A stretch of 64,000 bases of DNA, taken from NCBI GenBank assembly GCA_015200025.1, contig CP054186.1, forward strand, positions 1,612,001 through 1,676,000. Reading direction: 5' to 3'. A program made the position numbers and the translations under genes. Below are positions 25,871 to 32,472 of the stretch, piece after piece. The DNA is from Phycisphaeraceae bacterium. GTDB taxonomy: Bacteria; Planctomycetota; Phycisphaerae; Phycisphaerales; UBA1924. How positions within the stretch are numbered: position 1 is the first letter of the stretch; each line of letters begins with the position of its first letter. The notes beneath the pieces were generated by a model. It worked only from the letters and a program-made list of their open reading frames with translations, was not told the origin of the DNA and searched no databases.

Positions 25871-26704
25871 CTAGGCCGGCCCGCGGTCGCGCCCACGGAC
25901 GCCGTGGCGGGTCTGGTCGATGGGGGCGCCGTCGAGGGTTCGGATGTCGGTGATAGGCAGCGTGGTGTTGACCGAGGGGATGAACACGCCGGGGATCATC
26001 CGCCGGAGGATGTGCTCGGAGACACTGTGGTCGGCGAAGGCGACGGGCGTGGGGATGTCCACGATGCAGCAGGCGAAGGTCGGCCCGAACTCGGGGCGGT
26101 GGTAGATCATGTACTGGTGCATGAGCCCCTTGTCCGAAGGGAAGAGCACGGCCGAGAGCCGCTGCGTGCCGTGCTGAGACTTCCCGGCGGTGGTGTCGGA
26201 GTCGAAAAACTCCGGGCGTGCGTACAGGGTCCAGGACAGCCGGTAGGCCGAATCGGTCACGAGCGTCCCGCCGTGCTCCCAGAACTTCTCGGGCTCGGGG
26301 GCGCCGGGGGGCACGGCCACGCGCCACGTCCCAAGGTACGGGATCACGGCGAACGAGTACAACGCCGAATGCGAGAACCACTCGGCCCGGGCGGGGCCGA
26401 AATCAAAACTCATCATGATCGGGTCGTCTCCGCCGGGTGCGCCGAACGTGGGCGGGAACTCCTTGTGGTCGTCGGCGTAGAGCTGCACGCCGCGGGCCAT
26501 CTCGCGGATCCGACCCAGAGACGAGGTCGCCAGGGCGCGGGTCTTGGAGCCCGAGAGGGCCGGCAGCATGAGCGAGAGCAGCACCGCGATAAGCCCCAGC
26601 GAGATCAGGAGTTCCACCAGCGTGAAGCCGCGGGCTCGGACGGCCGACACGCGTGAGCGGGCGTGAGCCGGAGCAAGATTATTTTGGAAGAGTTGTGCTT
26701 TCAT
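25871..26704 (-). CDS. Prepilin-like protein, module A
   Basis: A 277-residue protein with a type IV prepilin leader: polar N-terminus, then RG-FTLVELLISLGLIAVLLSLMLPAL, where prepilin peptidase would cut after Gly. It belongs by look to the planctomycete prepilin-like / H-X9-DG group, whose C-terminal signature is here altered to VAFADHSVSEH. The first ~95 residues are identical to those of the module B copy (28391-29227), the middle differs strongly except for GTWRVAVPPGAPEPE and a few other patches, and the last ~14 residues are again identical. The ATG at 26704 is chosen because TATGCT on this strand ends only 7 nt before it; ATG 26716 lies inside that box. It is divergent from the Cys-rich gene and shares its promoter. 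Confidence 0.82.
   Translation of the reverse strand: MKAQLFQNNLAPAHARSRVSAVRARGFTLVELLISLGLIAVLLSLMLPALSGSKTRALATSSLGRIREMARGVQLYADDHKEFPPTFGAPGGDDPIMMSFDFGPARAEWFSHSALYSFAVIPYLGTWRVAVPPGAPEPEKFWEHGGTLVTDSAYRLSWTLYARPEFFDSDTTAGKSQHGTQRLSAVLFPSDKGLMHQYMIYHRPEFGPTFACCIVDIPTPVAFADHSVSEHILRRMIPGVFIPSVNTTLPITDIRTLDGAPIDQTRHGVRGRDRGPA
25876..25916. repeat. Repeat R3, copy A (3' end of prepilin-like gene)
   Basis: 41 bp identical to 28396-28436; it codes for the C-terminal RHGVRGRDRGP of both prepilin-like proteins. Sequence on either side is diverged. Confidence 0.85.
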
Positions 26705-26706
26705 GC

Positions 26707-26742
26707 TTGACAGCATACCGGGGGGGGGGGGTAGTCTGTCAA
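26707..26742. promoter_or_regulatory. Symmetrical bidirectional promoter with G12 tract, module A
   Basis: Plus strand: TTGACA (26707-26712), 19 bp, TAGTCT (26732-26737). Minus strand: TTGACA (plus 26737-26742), 19 bp, TATGCT (plus 26712-26717). Each -10 touches the other strand's -35, forming an inverted repeat TTGACAG/CTGTCAA. The shared spacer contains 12 consecutive G at 26720-26731. Gain or loss of G would change spacing of both promoters at once; two fewer G would give the 17-bp optimum. Confidence 0.7.
26720..26731 (+). repeat. Homopolymer G12, module A
   Basis: Twelve consecutive G inside the promoter spacer; identical length in module B. Tracts of this length are prone to slipped-strand mispairing. 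Confidence 0.9.
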
Positions 26743-26814
26743 CGCCGAGTATACTCCCGCGGTGTGTGACCGCAACGGAGGATGAAGAAAGATCAAGGAT
26801 GCACGAGGTGATGC

Positions 26815-27225
26815 ATGCTCAATCCGGTTCGATCGGTGCTCGAGGTCGCGGGCTGCACGGCGGCGGGGCTGGCCGTCGCGGCCATGTCGGGGGCGACCTC
26901 GATCTGCGGGTGCCCGGCCAACTGTTCGCCCATCGTGTGTGTGATGATCAACACATGCGTGCATCAAACGCGAAACATTGGATATAACTGTGCGTTCGAA
27001 GGGTGTCCGGGATACGAGTGGACCACACCGGGGAATAGACTTGTCGAGCGGTTGCGGTACACGATCAAAGTGTGCCTGACGTACCCAGGGATGTATGACG
27101 AGCACGGCAACTGTGTTCCGAATCCGAACCAGATGACGCCGCACCCCGGCTCGGAACGTGAGATCGAGGTTCTCGAGGCGACGGTTCATCGCGGCTGCCC
27201 CGCCCCGGTCCCTCCGGCACCGTAA
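26815..27225 (+). CDS. Small Cys-rich exported protein, module A
   Basis: I do not recognise the family. The 136-residue protein has a hydrophobic leader (residues about 8-27, CTAAGLAVAAMSGATS) and a mature part with ten Cys (31, 33, 37, 42, 48, 59, 64, 87, 100, 129). The first 38 residues, up to CGCPANCSP, are identical to module B; after that the sequence differs but all ten Cys positions, and patches such as CAFE.CPG.EW and CLTY.G, are kept. This points to a disulfide-stabilised secreted domain with a variable surface. GAGGTG lies upstream of the ATG; a 9-codon frame (26782-26811) ends 3 nt before it. The anchored-protein gene follows after 23 nt. Confidence 0.75.
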   Translation: MLNPVRSVLEVAGCTAAGLAVAAMSGATSICGCPANCSPIVCVMINTCVHQTRNIGYNCAFEGCPGYEWTTPGNRLVERLRYTIKVCLTYPGMYDEHGNCVPNPNQMTPHPGSEREIEVLEATVHRGCPAPVPPAP

Positions 27226-27248
27226 TGCCGTAGTGATCGAAGGATCCC

Positions 27249-28298
27249 ATGAGAACAATCACGATCGTGGCGATGGCGTGTTGCGCAGCCTGGTATGTTC
27301 TTGCCGGTGCGGCCCAGCCTTTGGAGATGGAGAGCTTTGTCCGCGATCTGCGATCGGCGTATCGGATGACAGTGCCGATCGAGTTCGAGATGGAATCGTT
27401 CTCGATCCCGCTCGATGAGCCGATCCCGATCGACTCTTCCCGCGCCGAAACGCTGATCCGAGGCGCGAGCCCGATCAACCCTCGGGTGATCCGTGCTCAC
27501 CCCGACGGCTGGCTGATGAGCGATGTGACGCACCCCTCGCAAAGGCATCTCGGGCGGACGCCGTTCGGCACGTTGAGTTACGGCGGGTTCATCGTTCAGG
27601 TCATGGACGCCGGGAGGCTGAAGGGACGATCATGGAGCCGAAGGTATGCGGCGGGCATCGCCGGCGAACTGTTCATCGGGACCCTCCCCACACTGGTCGA
27701 GGAGTTGGTGGCGGAAGATCCCGCGGCGACGCTCCAACGGCGTGATGATGGATGGGTCTTTCAAGCAAAGAACCACAGACTCCGGTTCGCCGGCGACTTC
27801 ACGCTCCATGAGTGGCGAGAGGACTCTCCGGATGGGACCGTCGAGACTCGGCGGGTTCTACGCGATGGAACGACACCATTTCTGCGGGCACGCGTCCCGA
27901 TCATGCTTCATCACGAGCATAGAACCAATGATGACAGGGTTCTGATCTCGGTGATCCACACGCGAGCGCTGCCACGCGAATCGACCGGGTTGACGGAGGA
28001 TCGTTTCCGCTGGTGGACGTACGCCGACGAGATGCTCGACGAGCGGACGGGCACGCTCTACGGCCCCGGGAATGTCGAGATCGATCCGGCCGCGGCCGAG
28101 CCGGTGAGACCGGCATCCAACCCCGCCGACCTCGCCATGTTCGTGGACGAGCGGTCGCTGGAGGCGCACGCCAAGGACCCCTCGGCCCTGGTGCTCCCCA
28201 AACGGAAATGGACCCCCCAGCCGTACCTCCTGGTCGGCGGGATCACGCTGATCGTGCTCGGGCTGGCGTGGGCCCTCCGCCGGAGGTTCGCGGCGTAA
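27249..28298 (+). CDS. C-tail-anchored exported protein, module A
   Basis: Unrecognised family. The 349-residue protein has a signal peptide (TIVAMACCAAWYVLAGAAQ), a soluble domain of ~290 residues facing outward, and one C-terminal membrane helix (YLLVGGITLIVLGLAWALRRRFAA) with a basic end, which looks like a stop-transfer anchor. Compared with module B, the last 73 residues (from EIDPAAAEPVRPAS) are nearly identical, and only short patches are shared earlier, such as THPSQR and FRWWTYAD..YGPGNV. It follows the Cys-rich gene closely and probably forms one transcript with it. A partner, receptor or processing role toward the Cys-rich protein is inference. Next on the chromosome is the inverted end of module B, not a MauE gene. 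Confidence 0.7.
   Translation: MRTITIVAMACCAAWYVLAGAAQPLEMESFVRDLRSAYRMTVPIEFEMESFSIPLDEPIPIDSSRAETLIRGASPINPRVIRAHPDGWLMSDVTHPSQRHLGRTPFGTLSYGGFIVQVMDAGRLKGRSWSRRYAAGIAGELFIGTLPTLVEELVAEDPAATLQRRDDGWVFQAKNHRLRFAGDFTLHEWREDSPDGTVETRRVLRDGTTPFLRARVPIMLHHEHRTNDDRVLISVIHTRALPRESTGLTEDRFRWWTYADEMLDERTGTLYGPGNVEIDPAAAEPVRPASNPADLAMFVDERSLEAHAKDPSALVLPKRKWTPQPYLLVGGITLIVLGLAWALRRRFAA
28077..28296. repeat. Repeat R2, copy A (3' end of anchored-protein gene)
   Basis: 220 bp that match 30613-30832 with two mismatches (28201-28202). Codes for the juxtamembrane region, membrane anchor and basic tail. Confidence 0.88.
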
Positions 28299-28390
28299 TG
28301 GGCGGACAACGCCCGGTGAGACAGCGCTTGATCCTCACCCATGCGATGCCCCGCTGGGCCGAGAAGAGGCCCCGGGTGATCGAGGACAGG

Positions 28391-29227
28391 CTAGACCGGC
28401 CCGCGGTCGCGCCCACGGACGCCGTGGCGGGTCTGGGCGACCGGCGTGCCGCTAAGCGTGCGGATATCAATGTTGAAGATCGCCCGATACCCCATGAACG
28501 GGTTGAAGATCCCCGGGGGCATACGCCGCATGACGTGCTCCGACGCGCTGTGATCAGCGAAGGCGATCGGCGTGGGCACGTCCACCGTGCAGCACGCCAG
28601 CACCGTCCCGAACTCAGGCCGATGATAGATGTAGTTCTGGAAGATCAGCCCTTTGTCAGACGGGAACAGCACGCCCGAGAGCCGTTGGGCTCCGAACTGT
28701 TCGGGCCCGGTCATGGTGTCGAGATCGAACATCTCGGGGCGGGCGTAGAGCGTGTTGGTCAGGTGGTAATCGGAGGTGGTCACCCGGACCCCGCCGTGGA
28801 CCCAGAACCGCTCGGGCTCGGGGGCTCCGGGAGGCACGGCCACGCGCCACGTCCCAAGGTACGGGATTACGCCGAAGGCATAGATGGTGTCGTGGGAGGT
28901 CCAATCGGCGTGCGCCACGCCGAAATCGAACCGCATCGGCAGACGCTCGTCCGAGCCGGGTGCGCCGAACGTGGGCGGGAACTCCTTGTGGTCGTCGGCG
29001 TAGAGCTGCACGCCGCGGGCCATCTCGCGGATCCGACCCAGAGACGAGGTCGCCAGGGCGCGGGTCTTGGAGCCCGAGAGGGCCGGCAGCATGAGCGAGA
29101 GCAGCACCGCGATAAGCCCCAGCGAGATCAGGAGTTCCACCAGCGTGAAGCCGCGGGCTCGGACGGCCGACACGCGTGAGCGGGCGTGAGCCGGAGCAAG
29201 ATTATTTTGGAAGAGTTGTGCTTTCAT
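28391..29227 (-). CDS. Prepilin-like protein, module B
   Basis: Second copy of the prepilin-like gene, 278 residues, same leader and cleavage motif (RG-FTLVELLISLGL). Beyond residue ~95 it differs from the A copy in a patchwork: variable stretches (SDERLPMRFDFGVAHADW; TSDYHLTNTLYARPEMFD) alternate with conserved ones (GTWRVAVPPGAPEPE, VLFPSDKGL, YHRPEFG, FADHS.SEH). The C-terminal RHGVRGRDRGP is identical. The H-X9-DG-type site is again altered to FADHSASEH. ATG 29227 is chosen for the same reason as in A. It reads toward the end of module A; 97 bp separate the two genes. Confidence 0.82.
   Translation of the reverse strand: MKAQLFQNNLAPAHARSRVSAVRARGFTLVELLISLGLIAVLLSLMLPALSGSKTRALATSSLGRIREMARGVQLYADDHKEFPPTFGAPGSDERLPMRFDFGVAHADWTSHDTIYAFGVIPYLGTWRVAVPPGAPEPERFWVHGGVRVTTSDYHLTNTLYARPEMFDLDTMTGPEQFGAQRLSGVLFPSDKGLIFQNYIYHRPEFGTVLACCTVDVPTPIAFADHSASEHVMRRMPPGIFNPFMGYRAIFNIDIRTLSGTPVAQTRHGVRGRDRGPV
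28396..28436. repeat. Repeat R3, copy B
   Basis: 41 bp identical to 25876-25916. Confidence 0.85.
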
Positions 29228-29229
29228 GC

Positions 29230-29265
29230 TTGACAGCATACCGGGGGGGGGGGGTAGTCTGTCAA
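29230..29265. promoter_or_regulatory. Symmetrical bidirectional promoter with G12 tract, module B
   Basis: Same arrangement as module A: plus TTGACA (29230-29235) and TAGTCT (29255-29260); minus TTGACA (plus 29260-29265) and TATGCT (plus 29235-29240); G12 at 29243-29254 in the common spacer. Confidence 0.7.
29243..29254 (+). repeat. Homopolymer G12, module B
   Basis: Twelve consecutive G, identical in length and setting to 26720-26731. Confidence 0.9.
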
Positions 29266-29337
29266 CGCCGAGTATACTCCCGCGGTGTGTGGCCGCAACG
29301 GAGGATGAAGAAAGATCAAGGATGCACGAGGTGATGC

Positions 29338-29748
29338 ATGCTCAATCCGGTTCGATCGGTGCTCGAGGTCGCGGGCTGCACGGCGGCGGGGCTGGCCGTC
29401 GCGGCCATGTCGGGGGCGACCTCGATCTGCGGGTGCCCGGCCAACTGTTCGCCGTCGCCGAGTATTTGTGTGCATATGAACTTGTGCGTCACGGTGCCGG
29501 CGCGGGCACCCGACACAGATCCAGTACGAGATTGTGCGTTCGAGCAATGCCCCGGGATCGAATGGGTCGAAGGCGGGCCGCTGGTGGTGCGTCGGACGGT
29601 AGTGGGGTACCGTGAATGCCTTACGTACTCTGGTGTATGGATCGATGGTGAATGCGTCTACGATGCTTCGCAGATCAACCCGATCTCGAGGCGGTGGATT
29701 CAGGTCGTGGTGGGCGCCACCACCCTGCCGTGCCCGACTCCGGCCTGA
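29338..29748 (+). CDS. Small Cys-rich exported protein, module B
   Basis: Paralogue of the module A protein, also 136 residues. Leader and CGCPANCSP are identical; the remaining ~98 residues are mostly different (SPSICVHMNLCVTVPARAP; EGGPLVVRRTVVGYRE) yet the ten mature Cys are all present (31, 33, 37, 44, 50, 66, 71, 94, 106, ~133), along with CAFEQCPGIEW and CLTYSG. Spacing between Cys changes by a few residues, as in loop-variable disulfide scaffolds. The anchored-protein gene starts 18 nt later. Confidence 0.75.
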   Translation: MLNPVRSVLEVAGCTAAGLAVAAMSGATSICGCPANCSPSPSICVHMNLCVTVPARAPDTDPVRDCAFEQCPGIEWVEGGPLVVRRTVVGYRECLTYSGVWIDGECVYDASQINPISRRWIQVVVGATTLPCPTPA

Positions 29749-29766
29749 GCGCGGGGGGAAAAGCGC

Positions 29767-30834
29767 ATGATATTCGCTGCTCTGCTCTGTTCAGTGATCG
29801 GATCGACGAATCCCGATCCTCGTCGTGGCCTGATGGAAGGTGTACGTGATGCGTATGAATTACGCGTTGCGGTCATGTACGATACGGAAGTGTTCGACGG
29901 CGATCTCGAGGTTGCGCCGGACAACGCCGACCCTCGCGTCATCGCCGGGTGGTGCGCGCGTAAGAAAGAGCGTCTTTTCTACAACTGGCGGATGGTATGC
30001 GATCCATCGGGGTCATACATCATCGATAAGACTCATCCCAGTCAACGAAAGTTCGTCGCAGCCCCGGCGGGTGTCCTGTGCGACGGCCGAGTCTCGGCGG
30101 AGCTACTTGGCACGACGAAACAGATCCCCGGCATGATGTACCAGGAACATCACGCCCCGATCTGGAAGGCCGGCAGCGCACGATCCGCATGGCACCGCAT
30201 CCCTGACCTGATCGGGCACATCCTCTCCGATCCGGAAAGCACGATCACCCCTCATGACGCGGGGAATCCCGGGCCGGGGTGGCACGTGTCAGGCCGAGGG
30301 TACACCATCGTTCTCGAGTCCGACTACGCCCTTCGATTGTTGAAGTACGACAACGGGCGTGGCAAGATCGCGACGAGTCACGTGATTGAGTTCTTCGAGC
30401 CCGGCGCCTTCAAGGTGCGTACGCCCAAGCTCCGGATTGATGTTGAGACCGGGATCTCACGCGACAGGAGTCCGACTCATCATGTCATCGTACACTCCTA
30501 CACGGCCCCGGAACCCGCCCCGGGTATGACACCGGACAAGTTCAGATGGTGGACCTACGCGGACCGTCTGACCGACCGGTTAACCAAGAAGGTCTACGGC
30601 CCAGGGAACGTGGAGATCGATCCGGCCGCGGCCGAGCCGGTGAGACCGGCATCCAACCCCGCCGACCTCGCCATGTTCGTGGACGAGCGGTCGCTGGAGG
30701 CGCACGCCAAGGACCCCTCGGCCCTGGTGCTCCCCAGGCGGAAATGGACCCCCCAGCCGTACCTCCTGGTCGGCGGGATCACGCTGATCGTGCTCGGGCT
30801 GGCGTGGGCCCTCCGCCGGAGGTTCGCGGCGTGA
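29767..30834 (+). CDS. C-tail-anchored exported protein, module B
   Basis: Paralogue of 27249-28298, 355 residues, with a short signal peptide (MIFAALLCSVIGS). The outer domain is mostly unlike A; shared are the AY.L..V....E..D entry region, THPSQR, GWHVSG.GY versus GWVFQAKNH, FRWWTYAD and the YGPGNVEIDPAAAEP junction. From there on the two proteins are the same apart from PRRK for PKRK. It has two or three extra Cys in the outer domain. The stop overlaps the MauE-like start by 4 nt (GTGA), so those two genes are translationally coupled. Confidence 0.7.
   Translation: MIFAALLCSVIGSTNPDPRRGLMEGVRDAYELRVAVMYDTEVFDGDLEVAPDNADPRVIAGWCARKKERLFYNWRMVCDPSGSYIIDKTHPSQRKFVAAPAGVLCDGRVSAELLGTTKQIPGMMYQEHHAPIWKAGSARSAWHRIPDLIGHILSDPESTITPHDAGNPGPGWHVSGRGYTIVLESDYALRLLKYDNGRGKIATSHVIEFFEPGAFKVRTPKLRIDVETGISRDRSPTHHVIVHSYTAPEPAPGMTPDKFRWWTYADRLTDRLTKKVYGPGNVEIDPAAAEPVRPASNPADLAMFVDERSLEAHAKDPSALVLPRRKWTPQPYLLVGGITLIVLGLAWALRRRFAA
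30613..30832. repeat. Repeat R2, copy B
   Basis: 220 bp matching 28077-28296 with two mismatches, at an offset of 2536 bp. Confidence 0.88.
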
Positions 30835-31298
30835 GCGGGGCTCCCCCGCGTCGCGCGATCGTGGCGCGGGTCGCCCGCGATTCGCTCGTCCTGCTCCTCG
30901 CGGGCGTGTGGGTCTGGTCGGGCGTGGGCAAGTGGATCGACCTCGACGCGTTCCGCGAGACGGTGCGGGCCCACGGCGTGCTCGGGGATTGGGTCGGCCC
31001 GTTCGTGTGGTTGATCCCTTCGGCCGAGATCATGCTCGGCGTGGCGGTGATCGTGCTCGCGACCCGCGCCCGTCCCGCCGTGATCACGCTCTCGGCGTCC
31101 GCGCTCGTGGTGATCGGCCTGACGGCGTACGTCGCGCTGGTACCGTCGGAAGTGATCGCGCAGGCCGGGTGCGGGTGCCGGGGTGCAATCCCATCCATCA
31201 CGAACGAGCCCGTCGCGGTCTACGCGCAGAACGCGGCGTTGCTGATCATCCACGCCATCGCGGCCGGGGCGATGCGGTACGCCGGCCGGGCCGGGTGA
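30831..31298 (+). CDS. MauE/DoxX-like membrane protein
   Basis: A 155-residue protein with four membrane helices (SLVLLLAGVWVWSGVGKWID; WLIPSAEIMLGVAVIVLAT; AVITLSASALVVIGLTAYVAL; NAALLIIHAIAAGAMRYAG). The SGVGKW..L..F motif in helix 1 and CGCRG after helix 3 are typical of MauE/DoxX-like proteins. MauE is needed, with a thioredoxin-like partner, for disulfide formation in methylamine dehydrogenase. Here its start GTG overlaps the anchored-protein stop of module B, and GGAGG is at 30818-30822. A role in forming disulfides in the Cys-rich protein is a plausible inference. It converges with purM, with one base between the stops. Confidence 0.75.
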   Translation: MSGAPPRRAIVARVARDSLVLLLAGVWVWSGVGKWIDLDAFRETVRAHGVLGDWVGPFVWLIPSAEIMLGVAVIVLATRARPAVITLSASALVVIGLTAYVALVPSEVIAQAGCGCRGAIPSITNEPVAVYAQNAALLIIHAIAAGAMRYAGRAG

Positions 31299-31299
31299 T

Positions 31300-32433
31300 T
31301 CACCCTCCGCGGACCTGCCCCTTGCCTTTGACGACCTGCCCGATGACGTAGACCGCTTCGCCCGAGCGCTCGAGCTGCTCTTTGACCGAAGCGGCAAAGG
31401 CCGGCCGGGCGATCACGCAGTACCCGATGCCCATGTTGAAGACCTGCTTCATCTCGGCGTCGTCGATCTGGCCCATTCTCTGCAGGAACGTGAAGACCGG
31501 CGGGACGGGCCACGACGAACGGTCGATCACCGCGTCGCAGTCGCCCGGGATCGAGCGGACGAGGTTGTCGGCCAGGCCCGAGCCGGTGATGTGCGCCATC
31601 CCCGAGATCACGTTCTTGACCGTATAATGGCGGAGCAGTTTGACGATCGGCGCGGGGTAGAGCCGCGTGGGGGTCAACAGGACCTCTCCCAGCGTCGGCG
31701 TGGAGGGTTTGATCTTGGACCCGCCGCGCCGGGGTGTCGCGGGCGAGGGGAGGGCGTCGTCGTACACGCGGTGAAGATCGAGCCCGGCGTGGGCGACGAC
31801 CTTGCGAACCAGCGAGTACCCGTTGCTGTGGATCCCGTTGCTGGCCAGCCCCAGCACCACGTCCCCGGGGCGGACGCGCGTCGGTCGCACGACCCTCGCC
31901 AGCTCCACCACCCCGACGCAGAACCCGGCGAGGTCGAAATCGCCCTTGGCGTACACGTCCGGCATGTTCGCCGTCTCACCCCCCAGGAGCGCGCACCCGG
32001 ACTTCTTGCACCCCTCGGCGATCCCCCGGACCAGCGACCCGAGCATCGCCTTGTCGACCGTGGGCACGGCGATGTAATCGAGGAAGAACAACGGCTCGGC
32101 CCCCTGCACGATCAGGTCGTTGACGTTCATCGCCACCAGGTCGATCCCGACCGTGTCGTACACGCCCAGCTCGGCGGCCAGCTTGACCTTGGTCCCCACG
32201 CCGTCGGCGCACGCGACGAGCACGGGGTCCTTGTAGTTCCGCGAGAAGAGGGACTTCTTGTAGTCAAGGCGGAAGAGCCCGGCGAAGCCCCCGGGGTTGG
32301 GGATCACGCGCGGGCCGAAGGTCTTCTTCATCACCGACGACAGCGACTCGGTGAACGAATCCTTCTCGTGGATATCGACGCCCGCGTCGGCGTAGGTCAG
32401 GCCGGATCGTGCGGCGGTGGTGGCCTTGGGCAT
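31300..32433 (-). CDS. purM: Phosphoribosylformylglycinamidine cyclo-ligase (AIR synthetase)
   Basis: Purine biosynthesis: FGAM + ATP to AIR. The 377-residue protein shows LTYADAGVDIHEKDSF, the nucleotide-binding DGVGTKVKLA, GGETANMPDVYAKGDFDLAGF, SNGIHSNGYSLVRKV and the C-terminal AHITGSGLADNLVRS. The gene interrupts the accessory region between module B and module C. The ATG at 32433 has no ribosome site, but TACGCT on this strand (plus 32439-32444) ends 5 nt before it, with TGGGG between: a leaderless arrangement. The in-frame TTG at 32439 falls inside that box and is rejected. Confidence 0.97.
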   Translation of the reverse strand: MPKATTAARSGLTYADAGVDIHEKDSFTESLSSVMKKTFGPRVIPNPGGFAGLFRLDYKKSLFSRNYKDPVLVACADGVGTKVKLAAELGVYDTVGIDLVAMNVNDLIVQGAEPLFFLDYIAVPTVDKAMLGSLVRGIAEGCKKSGCALLGGETANMPDVYAKGDFDLAGFCVGVVELARVVRPTRVRPGDVVLGLASNGIHSNGYSLVRKVVAHAGLDLHRVYDDALPSPATPRRGGSKIKPSTPTLGEVLLTPTRLYPAPIVKLLRHYTVKNVISGMAHITGSGLADNLVRSIPGDCDAVIDRSSWPVPPVFTFLQRMGQIDDAEMKQVFNMGIGYCVIARPAFAASVKEQLERSGEAVYVIGQVVKGKGQVRGG

Positions 32434-32438
32434 CCCCA

Positions 32439-32444
32439 AGCGTA
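32439..32444 (-). promoter_or_regulatory. -10-like TACGCT before purM, leaderless-type
   Basis: Minus-strand TACGCTTGGGG runs directly into the purM ATG; transcription would begin at or beside the A of ATG. Confidence 0.5.
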
Positions 32445-32472
32445 GCCGATCAGCGAGGGGTGTTGCCCGGCA

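Larger units (their letters stand above)
26432..26930. repeat. Repeat R1, copy A (divergent promoter and both gene 5' ends)
   Basis: 499 bp that match 28955-29453 with a single mismatch that I found (A at 26769, G at 29292). It covers the first ~90 codons of the prepilin-like gene, the whole divergent promoter and the first 38 codons of the Cys-rich gene. Identity stops abruptly at both edges. Confidence 0.9.
28955..29453. repeat. Repeat R1, copy B
   Basis: 499 bp matching 26432-26930 at a constant offset of 2523 bp with one mismatch. Confidence 0.9.

Noticed and set aside
28299-29179. Open frame starting ATG directly at the stop of the module A anchored gene (TAATG)
   Set aside because: It runs antisense through the module B prepilin-like gene and has no similarity to the MauE-like gene that follows module B; treated as a shadow.
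25871-30834. Tandem modules A and B as an insertion sequence or composite transposon
   Set aside because: No transposase, terminal inverted repeats or target-site duplication seen; the repeats coincide with gene ends, and identity is stepwise, which fits conversion better.
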